Assembly (NCBI GenBank): GCA_964616395.1
Contig: CAZTUT010000187.1
Span: 1 to 5,192, forward strand
DNA: 5,192 nucleotides
Direction: 5' to 3'
Source: JALHMQ01 sp964616395
GTDB taxonomy: Bacteria > Pseudomonadota > Gammaproteobacteria > Burkholderiales > Burkholderiaceae_F
Position 1 is the stretch's first letter, and every line of letters begins with the position of its first letter. The position numbers and the translations under genes are program-made. The notes beneath the pieces are model-generated. The model made no database searches. It had not been told where the DNA came from and worked only from the letters and a program-made list of their open reading frames with translations. Below, in pieces: positions 1 to 5,192 of this stretch.

Positions 1-486
1 GTAGCCGGCAGCTACGGCAAGGACACGCGCGGCATGATTCGCCAGCACCAGTTCGACAAGGTCGAGATGGTGCAGATCGCTCACCCGGAGCGCTCGTACG
101 AGGCCCTTGAGCAGATGGTCGGCCATGCGGAGAACGTGCTGCAGCGCCTTGGGCTGCCGTACCGGGTGGTCCTGCTGTGCACCGGCGACATGAGCTTCGC
201 GTCGGCCAAGACCTACGATCTGGAAGTGTGGCTGCCGGCGCAGAACACCTATCGTGAGATCTCCTCGTGCTCCAACTGCGAAGCCTTCCAGGCGCGGCGG
301 ATGCAGACCCGTTTCAAGAACGCCCAGGGCAAGACGGAACTGGTGCATACGCTCAACGGTTCCGGGCTCGCGGTCGGCCGCACGCTGGTCGCGGTGCTCG
401 AGAACTACCAGCAGGCCGATGGCAGCGTGATCGTGCCCGAGGCGCTGCGCCCATACCTCGGCGGCCTCACGTTCCTCAGCGCCTGA
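1..486 (+). CDS. serS: Seryl-tRNA synthetase, C-terminal part (5' end outside window)
   Basis: This is a cytoplasmic class II aminoacyl-tRNA synthetase that activates serine with ATP and charges tRNA-Ser (and tRNA-Sec where present). The frame is open from base 1, and 161 codons are visible before TGA at 484-486. This matches the last third of a roughly 430-residue family member, so the N-terminal coiled-coil tRNA-binding arm lies outside the window. Numbering from the first visible codon, the motif 2 region is around residues 10-25 (RGMIRQHQFDKVEMV). The family-typical active-site stretch EISSCSN is at 86-92 (bases 256-276). Motif 3, GLAVGRTLVAVLENYQ with its ATP-binding arginine, is at 122-137. 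The C-terminus (PEALRPYLGG) is also typical and looks complete. The gene is followed by a serine tRNA that is a substrate of this enzyme. There is no frameshift or missing key residue in the visible part. The identification rests on near-continuous resemblance to the E. coli enzyme as I remember it. Confidence 0.98.
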   Translation, partial: VAGSYGKDTRGMIRQHQFDKVEMVQIAHPERSYEALEQMVGHAENVLQRLGLPYRVVLLCTGDMSFASAKTYDLEVWLPAQNTYREISSCSNCEAFQARRMQTRFKNAQGKTELVHTLNGSGLAVGRTLVAVLENYQQADGSVIVPEALRPYLGGLTFLSA

Positions 487-494
487 GCTACAAT
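466..494 (+). promoter_or_regulatory. Candidate sigma-70 promoter for the serine tRNA
   Basis: TACAAT at 489-494 matches the -10 consensus at five of six positions. A weak -35 (CTCACG, 466-471) stands 17 bp upstream, inside the end of serS. The bases just after the -10 are CCGCGCCC, the GC-rich discriminator usual for stable-RNA promoters under stringent control. Initiation near 501 would give a leader of about 40 nt before the tRNA. The -10 lies immediately after the serS stop, so the tRNA could also be reached by read-through from serS. The -10 is convincing and the -35 is poor. Confidence 0.55.
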
Positions 495-502
495 CCGCGC
501 CC

Positions 503-525
503 TCGCGACACTCGACCCGTCGCGA
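503..525 (+). other. Hairpin between serS and the tRNA
   Basis: TCGCGAC (503-509) and GTCGCGA (519-525) form a perfect 7-bp stem around a 9-nt loop. No T-run follows, so it is not a classical intrinsic terminator. It could cap the 3' end of serS mRNA, or fold in the tRNA precursor leader and be removed by RNase P or an endonuclease. The pairing is read directly from the sequence; the role is inferred. Confidence 0.45.
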
Positions 526-540
526 ACACGGTTTGATTCA

Positions 541-631
541 GGAGAGGTGGCAGAGTGGTCGAATGCGCCGGATTCGAAATCCGGTTTACCGGTCTCCGGT
601 AACGTGGGTTCGAATCCCACCCTCTCCGCCA
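541..631 (+). tRNA. tRNA-Ser, anticodon CGA (reads UCG)
   Basis: A complete 91-nt class II tRNA with an encoded CCA end. The acceptor stem is GGAGAGG (541-547) with CCTCTCC (621-627), discriminator G at 628 and CCA at 629-631. The anticodon stem is CCGGA (568-572) with TCCGG (580-584), and the loop TTCGAAA (573-579) places CGA at 575-577. The long variable arm typical of serine tRNAs folds as ACCGG (588-592), loop TCT, CCGGT (596-600). The T arm is GTGGG, loop TTCGAAT, CCCAC (604-620). The discriminator G and the long variable arm are the main identity elements for SerRS, whose gene is directly upstream. All stems pair perfectly, so the gene appears functional. I see no duplicated 3' end downstream that would mark an integrated element. 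Confidence 0.98.
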
Positions 632-635
632 GGAC

Positions 636-665
636 AACGGGCCCCTCATGGGCCCGTTTGTTTTT
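636..665 (+). terminator. Rho-independent terminator after tRNA-Ser
   Basis: AACGGGCCC (636-644) pairs perfectly with GGGCCCGTT (650-658) around the 5-nt loop CTCAT, and TGTTTTT follows at 659-665. This strong GC stem plus T-run begins 4 nt after the CCA end, so it should end the tRNA transcript (and any serS read-through) and insulate the downstream permease gene. Confidence 0.88.
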
Positions 666-669
666 CGCC

Positions 670-690
670 GCGCAACATGCTCTGTTGCGC
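670..690. repeat. Perfect inverted repeat upstream of the permease gene
   Basis: GCGCAACA (670-677) and its exact reverse complement TGTTGCGC (683-690) flank a 5-nt centre, TGCTC. There is no T-run, and it sits just beyond the tRNA terminator, so a second terminator is unlikely. A 21-bp dyad 67 bp before the permease start has the size and position of an operator for a dimeric regulator. TAGACT at 700-705 is a possible -10 box, and the centre of the dyad would then fall where its -35 should be. An mRNA hairpin is the alternative. The symmetry is certain; the function is inference. Confidence 0.45.
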
Positions 691-756
691 TGTCTCCCCT
701 AGACTTCGTCGCACCAACGCCCTCGATGCCCGCTTTCCATCCCGACGGAACACCGA

Positions 757-1998
757 TTGACTGAATCCTCCACGCCGCGCGGTGGCCTCTGGCTGCGCCT
801 GTTTCTGCCGTTTGCTGCCGGCTACTTCCTGTCCTATCTGTACCGCACGGTCAACGCCGTGATCGGTCCGGTGCTCTCGGCCGAACTGTCACTCGGCGAT
901 GGCGCGCTCGGGCTGCTGACGGCCACCTACTTTCTGACCTTCAGCGCTGCGCAGGTGCCGCTCGGCATGCTGCTCGACAAGTACGGTCCGCGGCGGGTGG
1001 AATCCGTGCTGCTGCTGATCGCCGCCATCGGTGCCGTTGTGTTCGCCTATGCGCCGGGTCTGGCCACGCTGGCCTTCGGACGGGCTCTGATCGGTCTTGG
1101 CGTGTCCGCCTGCCTGATGGCCACGTTCACCGCCTTTGCCCGCTGGTATCCGCCGCAGCGGCTCGGGTCGATCAGCGGCCTGGTGATGATCGCGGGCGGA
1201 TTGGGCGCGCTGGCTGCGGCGCAGCCGGTGCAGTGGGCGCTCGGCATCACGACCTGGCGCGGCATCTGCCTGGCGCTGGCCGTGGTCACCGTGGCGGTGG
1301 CGGTGCTGCTCTGGCTGCTCGCGCCCGACAAGCCGACCGCTGCATCGCGCCAGACCTTCCGCGAGCAACTGGCCGGCGTACGCAGCGTTTTTGGCAGCCG
1401 GATCTTCTGGCGCTATGCGCCCGCCGCATTCTGGATGGTTGGCGGCTTCATGGCCTTGCAGGGGCTCTGGGTCGCGCGCTGGATGAGCGTTCTCGAAGGG
1501 CTTGAGCGATCCGATATCGCGCAGCGGCTGACGCTGATGAACCTCGCCATGCTCGGCGGATTTGCATTCCTGGGTTTCCTCTCGCCGATGCTGGTGCGCC
1601 GCGGCTTCACGCTCGAGCGCATGTACGTGACGGCGATTGCTGCCGCCGTGGTGGCCCAGGCCACGATTTGCTGGCAGCCGGGCGCCGGCGGCGTGTTGCC
1701 ATGGGCGGTGCTGGGGTTCTGCTTCGCGCTGTCGAACATCGCCTTCACCCAGCTGACGCTCGCATTCGCGCCCGAACTGGCCGGGCGCGCCAACACTGCG
1801 CTGAATCTCTATGCGTTCGGGGGCGCCTTCGTGCTGCAGTGGGGCGTCGGCAGCGTCGTGGAGTTGGCGCATGCGGCTGGCGCAACGACCGCGTACGGGC
1901 TGCGGGTTGCTTTCGTCGTGATCCTGGCTGGGCAGGTCCTGTCGCTGATCTGGCTGCTTCGGTCAACGGGCAGCGCGGCTGCCGTGCGCTCTGCCTAG
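757..1998 (+). CDS. Major facilitator superfamily (MFS) permease, substrate unknown
   Basis: A 413-residue inner-membrane secondary transporter of the MFS_1 type. Twelve hydrophobic helices can be read at roughly residues 12-33, 48-69, 82-100, 102-125, 137-158, 167-188, 220-240, 258-282, 288-306, 312-335, 347-370 and 382-402. A charged cytoplasmic loop (about 190-217) lies between the two six-helix halves. The MFS signature between helices 2 and 3 is intact as GMLLDKYGPRR at 70-80, with the key Asp at 74. There is no signal peptide, as expected for this family. The start is TTG at 757: the frame is closed upstream by TAG at 700-702, no ATG, GTG or other TTG lies between, and the first in-frame Met (about residue 70) is inside the membrane domain. 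Only a weak GACGGAA precedes the start, so translation may be modest. The gene is insulated on the left by the tRNA terminator. Its stop codon overlaps that of the convergent pgi. Neither the sequence nor the neighbours define the cargo; uptake and efflux are both possible. Confidence 0.9.
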   Translation: MTESSTPRGGLWLRLFLPFAAGYFLSYLYRTVNAVIGPVLSAELSLGDGALGLLTATYFLTFSAAQVPLGMLLDKYGPRRVESVLLLIAAIGAVVFAYAPGLATLAFGRALIGLGVSACLMATFTAFARWYPPQRLGSISGLVMIAGGLGALAAAQPVQWALGITTWRGICLALAVVTVAVAVLLWLLAPDKPTAASRQTFREQLAGVRSVFGSRIFWRYAPAAFWMVGGFMALQGLWVARWMSVLEGLERSDIAQRLTLMNLAMLGGFAFLGFLSPMLVRRGFTLERMYVTAIAAAVVAQATICWQPGAGGVLPWAVLGFCFALSNIAFTQLTLAFAPELAGRANTALNLYAFGGAFVLQWGVGSVVELAHAAGATTAYGLRVAFVVILAGQVLSLIWLLRSTGSAAAVRSA

Positions 1999-3647
1999 CC
2001 GGCGCTGGCGCGACGTCGGCGCACGCGCGCAACGAGCCCGGCCGTCGACCCGTCGAGGGCCGTCGGCGAGGCGCCGTCGCCGGCTGTCAGCAGCGGCAGG
2101 ATGCCGCCCGCAAGAACCTTGCCCAGTTCGACCCCCCACTGGTCGAACGCGTTGACATTCCAGATCACCGACTGCACGAACACCTTGTGCTCGTAGAGCG
2201 CGAGCAGGGCGCCGAGGGTGGCGGGCGTGAGCGCGTCCATCAGCAGCGTGCTGCTGGGCCGATCCCCGGGAAAGGTTCGATGCGGTGCTAGCCCGCGATG
2301 CGACGCGCCCGCTTCGGCTTGCGCCTCGGCCAGCGTCTTGCCGAAGGCCAGCGCCTGCGACTGCGCGAAGCAATTGGCCAGCAGTGCGTCGTTATGTCCC
2401 GCCAGACCACTGTCATCATCGATGACGGCGATGAAGTCCACCGGCACCACCCGCGTGCCCTGGTGCAGAAGCTGGAAGTACGCGTGCTGGCCGTTGGTGC
2501 CCGGTTCGCCGAACAGGACCGGGCAGGTGTCATGCTCGAGCGGTTGGCCTTCACGCGAGACGCGCTTGCCGGTGCTTTCCATTTCGAGCTGCTGCAGGTA
2601 CGCAGGCAGGCGTGCCAGCCGCTGGTGATAGGGCGCAATCGACAGCGCCGCGCAGCCGAGGAAGTTGGTGTTCCAGATGCCTGTGAGCGCCATCATGATT
2701 GGCAGGTTGCGCTCGATTGGCGCCTCGGCGAAGTGGCGGTCCATCGCATGTGCGCCGCCCAGGAACGCCTCGAAGGCCTGCGCGCCGATGGCGATCACGA
2801 CCGGCAGGCCGATCGCGCTCCACACCGAGTAGCGGCCGCCGACCCAGTCCCAGAACGGAAACACATTGGCTTCGTCGACCCCGAACGCGCGCGCTGCGCC
2901 GACATTGGTGCTGACGGCTGCCACATGGCGGCCCAGCTGACCGCTCGGCACGCCCGAGCGCAGCAGCCAGTCGCGCGCGCTGCGGGCGTTGGCCATCGTC
3001 TCTTGCGTCGTGAACGTCTTGGAGGCCACGATCACCAGCGTGCACGCGGCGCCGCCGTCAGCGTCGATTGCCTTCAGCGCATCGGCCAGATGCCGCCCGT
3101 CGACATTGGAGACGAAGTGGAACCGCAGTTGCGGCGCCGACCACGGGGCGAGTGCCTGCTGGACCATCGCCGGGCCGAGATCGGAGCCGCCGATGCCGAG
3201 GTTGATCACATGGCGAATCGGCTGGCCGTCGTGACCGCGCCACTGCCCTTCGCGGACCTGCTCGGCAAAGGCCGCGACCCGGTGACGTACCGCCAGTGCG
3301 TCCGCTGCGGCGTCTTGTGTGCCGGTCACGAGCCGGCTGCCGGCTGGGAGGCGAAGCGCGGTGTGAAGTGCTGCGCGCTGCTCGGTGGTGTTGACGATCG
3401 CACCGGCCAGCAGTGCGTCGCGCCGCGCCTCGACGTCTTGCGCCCGCGCCAGTTCAAACAACGCGTCGCGGATGCGCGCATCGATGCGCTGCTTGGACCC
3501 ATCGAGCAGCACGCCTGCCGCCTCGATCGAGCAGGCGTCGAATCGTCGCGGGTCGGCGGCGAACAGCGCGCGCAGCGACGGTGCTTGCCGGGCGAGCACC
3601 TGCAGGCGCTGCCACGACGGGGTGTGTGTGACCGGTGGCGGGTTCAT
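1995..3647 (-). CDS. pgi: Glucose-6-phosphate isomerase
   Basis: A cytoplasmic dimeric enzyme that interconverts glucose 6-phosphate and fructose 6-phosphate in glycolysis and gluconeogenesis. The 550 residues match the roughly 549 of E. coli Pgi. Numbered from the ATG at 3647, the SIS-domain phosphate-binding stretches are INLGIGGSDLGP (148-159), SNVDGRHL (180-187) and SKTFTTQETM (209-218). Family signature 1 is DWVGGRYSVWSAIG (267-280). The catalytic residues are Glu357 in MESTGK, His388 in GEPGTNGQH and Lys510 at the end of signature 2, FDQWGVELGK. All are present. The frame extends upstream to a TTG at 3695 (16 extra residues, directly after a TGA), but ATG at 3647 gives the family-typical N-terminus. 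No clear Shine-Dalgarno sequence precedes that ATG, so the start is the least certain part. The gene is divergent from acs and runs tail-to-tail into the permease gene with a 4-bp overlap and no terminator between them. Confidence 0.97.
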   Translation of the reverse strand: MNPPPVTHTPSWQRLQVLARQAPSLRALFAADPRRFDACSIEAAGVLLDGSKQRIDARIRDALFELARAQDVEARRDALLAGAIVNTTEQRAALHTALRLPAGSRLVTGTQDAAADALAVRHRVAAFAEQVREGQWRGHDGQPIRHVINLGIGGSDLGPAMVQQALAPWSAPQLRFHFVSNVDGRHLADALKAIDADGGAACTLVIVASKTFTTQETMANARSARDWLLRSGVPSGQLGRHVAAVSTNVGAARAFGVDEANVFPFWDWVGGRYSVWSAIGLPVVIAIGAQAFEAFLGGAHAMDRHFAEAPIERNLPIMMALTGIWNTNFLGCAALSIAPYHQRLARLPAYLQQLEMESTGKRVSREGQPLEHDTCPVLFGEPGTNGQHAYFQLLHQGTRVVPVDFIAVIDDDSGLAGHNDALLANCFAQSQALAFGKTLAEAQAEAGASHRGLAPHRTFPGDRPSSTLLMDALTPATLGALLALYEHKVFVQSVIWNVNAFDQWGVELGKVLAGGILPLLTAGDGASPTALDGSTAGLVARVRRRRASAG

Positions 3648-3804
3648 TGAAGAGTGCTGAGATCGGCAGTAGCGGCGGAATGGAACATCAGGCAATCACG
3701 ATACTCGCTGCGTTGCGGCATACGCGGCGGCATCAAGGCGATCGAGTGCGGTCGAGCAAGGGTTTTCACTGACCCGCAATCCGCTTGTTTCGCGTCTGCC
3801 TGTT

Positions 3805-3833
3805 TTGCTGACGATCTGTAAGGCGTTTGTAAG
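3805..3833 (+). promoter_or_regulatory. Possible acs promoter with TGTAAG direct repeats
   Basis: TTGCTG (3805-3810), a 17-bp spacer and TGTAAG (3828-3833) make a weak sigma-70-like promoter, with three and four of six consensus matches. Initiation near 3840 would leave a leader of about 60 nt. The same hexamer TGTAAG occurs at 3817-3822, exactly 11 bp (one helical turn) upstream of the second copy. The element could therefore instead be, or overlap, a tandem half-site for a regulator. Low confidence in either role. Confidence 0.3.
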
Positions 3834-3875
3834 CCCCGGTTTCTACTTTCCGCCGGATGAAAAATCAATAAACAG

Positions 3876-3891
3876 CCTCGAAACGAGGAGG
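3876..3891 (+). promoter_or_regulatory. acs ribosome binding site within a small hairpin
   Basis: AGGAGG at 3886-3891 is a near-perfect Shine-Dalgarno sequence, 11 nt before the acs ATG. CCTCG (3876-3880) can pair with CGAGG (3884-3888) across an AAA loop, which would occlude the first half of that site. The site supports ATG 3903 as the start. The hairpin is short (5 bp, 4 of them G-C), and whether it matters in the cell is inference. Confidence 0.6.
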
Positions 3892-3902
3892 GGTAGGGAG
3901 CC

Positions 3903-5192
3903 ATGTCGAATATCGAGTCCGTAATGAACGAGACGCGGGTTTTTCATCCATCCGAGACGATGGTGAAAAACGCTGCGATCTCCGGAATGGACGCCTATCG
4001 TGCGCTGTGCGCGAAGGCGGAGTCCGACTACGCCGGTTTCTGGGCCGGGCTGGCCCGCGAGCACCTGAACTGGCGCAAGCCGTTCAGCCAGGTGCTCGAC
4101 GAGTCCAACGCACCGTTCTACAAGTGGTTTGCTGACGGCGAACTGAACGCTTCCTACAACTGCCTCGACCGCAACCTGGAAAACGGTAACGCCGACAAGG
4201 TCGCGATCATCTTCGAGGCCGACGACGGCAAGGTCACCCGCGTCACGTATCGCGAACTGCATGCCAAGGTGTGCCAGTTCGCCAACGGCATCAAGGCACT
4301 CGGCTTCGCCAAGGGCGAACGCGCGATCATTTACATGCCGATGTCGGTCGAGGCGGTGGTGGCGATGCAGGCCTGCGCCCGTCTCGGCATCACGCATTCG
4401 GTGGTGTTCGGCGGCTTCTCCGCCAAGAGCGTGCAGGAGCGTGTTGTCGATGCCGGCGCCACGCTGATCATCGCCTGCGACGAGCAGATGCGCGGCGGCA
4501 AGGCGATTCCGCTGAAGCCCGCCATCGATGAAGCCTTCAGCCTCGGCGGCTGCGAGGGCGTGCGCAAGGTCATCGTCTATCAGCGCACCGGCGGCAAGAT
4601 CAACTGGGTCGAGGGTCGCGACGTCTGGATGCACGAGGTCTCGGCCGGCCAGCCCGCAAGCTGCGATCCGGTCTGGGTCGATGCCGAGCATCCGCTGTTC
4701 ATCCTCTACACGTCGGGCTCCACCGGCAAGCCCAAGGGCGTGCAGCACTCCACTGGCGGCTATCTGCTGTGGGCGGCGCTGACGATGAAGTGGACGTTCG
4801 ACATCAAGCCGTCGGACGTGTTCTGGTGCACGGCCGACGTGGGCTGGGTCACTGGCCACACCTATGTCTGCTATGGCCCCACCATCTCCGGTGCCACCCA
4901 GGTCATCTTCGAGGGCGTGCCCACCTTCCCGGACGCCGGTCGCTTCTGGAAGATGTGCCAGGACCACAAGGTCTCGATCTTCTACACCGCGCCAACCGCC
5001 ATCCGCTCGCTGATCAAGGCCAACGACGCCAATCCGGCCACGCATCCGACGAAGTACGACCTGTCCTCGCTGCGCATCCTTGGCTCGGTCGGCGAGCCGA
5101 TCAATCCGGAAGCCTGGATGTGGTACTACAACAATGTCGGCGGCGCCCGTTGTCCGATCGTCGACACCTTCTGGCAGACCGAGACCGGGGGT
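3903..5192 (+). CDS. acs: Acetyl-CoA synthetase (AMP-forming), N-terminal two-thirds (3' end outside window)
   Basis: This cytoplasmic enzyme activates acetate with ATP to acetyl-AMP and then transfers it to CoA, feeding acetate into the TCA and glyoxylate cycles. The frame is open for 430 codons to the window edge; the family is about 650 residues. Missing are the hinge and the small C-terminal domain with the regulatory, acetylatable lysine. Visible in order: the Acs-type N-terminal cap (about 30-90, with FWAGLAREHLNW), the adenylate-forming core, ATP-loop motif A3 YTSGSTGKPKG (269-279), ADVGWVTGH (311-319), GSVGEPINPEAW (394-405) and motif A5 DTFWQTETGG (421-430). Val316, Thr317, Val396 and Trp424 correspond to the acetate-pocket residues of Salmonella Acs (V310, T311, V386, W414). 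The Trp indicates a small, acetate-sized pocket rather than a propionate-type one. The start is ATG 3903, with AGGAGG upstream and an in-frame TAG at 3894-3896 excluding any extension. It is divergent from pgi. Confidence 0.97.
   Translation, partial: MSNIESVMNETRVFHPSETMVKNAAISGMDAYRALCAKAESDYAGFWAGLAREHLNWRKPFSQVLDESNAPFYKWFADGELNASYNCLDRNLENGNADKVAIIFEADDGKVTRVTYRELHAKVCQFANGIKALGFAKGERAIIYMPMSVEAVVAMQACARLGITHSVVFGGFSAKSVQERVVDAGATLIIACDEQMRGGKAIPLKPAIDEAFSLGGCEGVRKVIVYQRTGGKINWVEGRDVWMHEVSAGQPASCDPVWVDAEHPLFILYTSGSTGKPKGVQHSTGGYLLWAALTMKWTFDIKPSDVFWCTADVGWVTGHTYVCYGPTISGATQVIFEGVPTFPDAGRFWKMCQDHKVSIFYTAPTAIRSLIKANDANPATHPTKYDLSSLRILGSVGEPINPEAWMWYYNNVGGARCPIVDTFWQTETGG

Larger units (their letters stand above)
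3648..3902. promoter_or_regulatory. Divergent pgi/acs control region
   Basis: This 255-bp gap must carry the promoters for pgi (leftward) and acs (rightward). It is visibly richer in A/T and T-runs towards the acs side (about 3763-3875) than the flanking genes. Small repeats inside are GCGGCAT at 3715-3721 and 3727-3733 (12 bp apart), TCGAG at 3742-3746 and 3752-3756 (10 bp apart), GGGT/ACCC flanking 8 bp around 3760-3775, and TGTAAG twice nearer acs. I see no convincing sigma-54 site, no good CRP palindrome, and no clear -35/-10 pair for pgi. A 30-codon frame from 3680 has no support as a gene. Confidence 0.6.

Noticed and set aside
604..631. tRNA-Ser 3' end as an attachment site for an integrated element
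   Set aside because: tRNA-Ser genes are common integration targets, but no repeat of the T-arm/acceptor sequence and no integrase appear downstream. The next genes are ordinary chromosomal ones.
533..760. 75-codon plus-strand frame running through the tRNA and its terminator
   Set aside because: It overlaps a perfect tRNA and a terminator, so it cannot be a genuine coding region.
889..1872. 327-codon open frame on the minus strand opposite the permease
   Set aside because: The translation is rich in Arg, His, Gln and Glu, as expected from the reverse complement of a hydrophobic membrane protein gene. It has no domain and no ribosome binding site of note.
1981..2110. Possible bidirectional terminator at the permease-pgi junction
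   Set aside because: GC-rich partial repeats (GGCGC, GCCGGC) occur, but I found no perfect stem with a T-run on either strand, and the stretch is mostly pgi coding sequence.
2364..2366. Apparent loss of a catalytic histidine in Pgi (an Asp in the loop about 31 residues after GEPGTNGQ)
   Set aside because: This came from anchoring the E. coli numbering on the wrong glutamate. With the catalytic Glu placed in MESTGK, the catalytic His is the one in GEPGTNGQH and Lys is in VELGK. All three are conserved.
2298..3650. 450-codon open frame on the plus strand opposite pgi
   Set aside because: It is antisense to a pgi with all catalytic motifs intact. The low-complexity Arg/Ala/Gln-rich translation shows no family resemblance, so it is a codon-bias shadow.
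3680..3772. 30-codon frame starting at ATG 3680 in the pgi-acs spacer
   Set aside because: Only a weak GGCGGA precedes it, there is no recognisable motif, and it sits in a region expected to hold promoters. Chance is the simplest explanation.
3843..5045. 400-codon open frame on the minus strand opposite acs
   Set aside because: It lies almost wholly antisense to an unmistakable acs. It has no recognisable domain, and its composition (Arg, His, Asp, Gly rich) is what GC-biased third positions of the real gene produce.

Overview
This is a GC-rich bacterial window of ordinary chromosomal housekeeping genes. The protein sequences (SerRS, Pgi and Acs closely resembling proteobacterial versions), the strong C/G preference at third codon positions and a TACAAT-type tRNA promoter point to a proteobacterium. 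A betaproteobacterium of Burkholderiales/Rhodocyclales type is my best guess, but it is inferred from general resemblance, not from a search.

Layout, left to right. (1) The 3' part of serS (seryl-tRNA synthetase), plus strand, runs from the window edge to 486. (2) A 54-nt spacer holds a good -10 box and a hairpin. It leads into a complete tRNA-Ser with anticodon CGA at 541-631, followed by an intrinsic terminator. (3) A short regulatory gap contains a perfect 8-bp inverted repeat (670-690). It precedes a 12-helix major facilitator superfamily permease (757-1998, TTG start). (4) On the minus strand, pgi (glucose-6-phosphate isomerase) runs tail-to-tail into the permease. The two TAG stop codons share the palindrome CTAG, so the genes overlap by 4 bp. 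(5) A 255-bp divergent control region (3648-3902) separates pgi from acs (acetyl-CoA synthetase, plus strand), which is cut by the right edge after 430 codons.

How the parts fit together. The left end is a translation module: an aminoacyl-tRNA synthetase next to one of its own substrate tRNAs. The right end is central carbon metabolism: Pgi at the top of glycolysis/gluconeogenesis and Acs for acetate activation, read from a shared divergent promoter region. A switch between sugar and acetate use could be wired there, but this is inference from layout only. The permease substrate cannot be told from the sequence.

I found no mobile element, CRISPR array, defence system or evidently new system. 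The points worth a second look are small: the shared stop-codon palindrome, the palindrome ahead of the permease, the hairpin that overlaps the acs ribosome binding site, the 11-bp-spaced TGTAAG repeats upstream of acs, and the leader hairpin of the tRNA. Several very long open frames on opposite strands are codon-bias shadows of the real genes.
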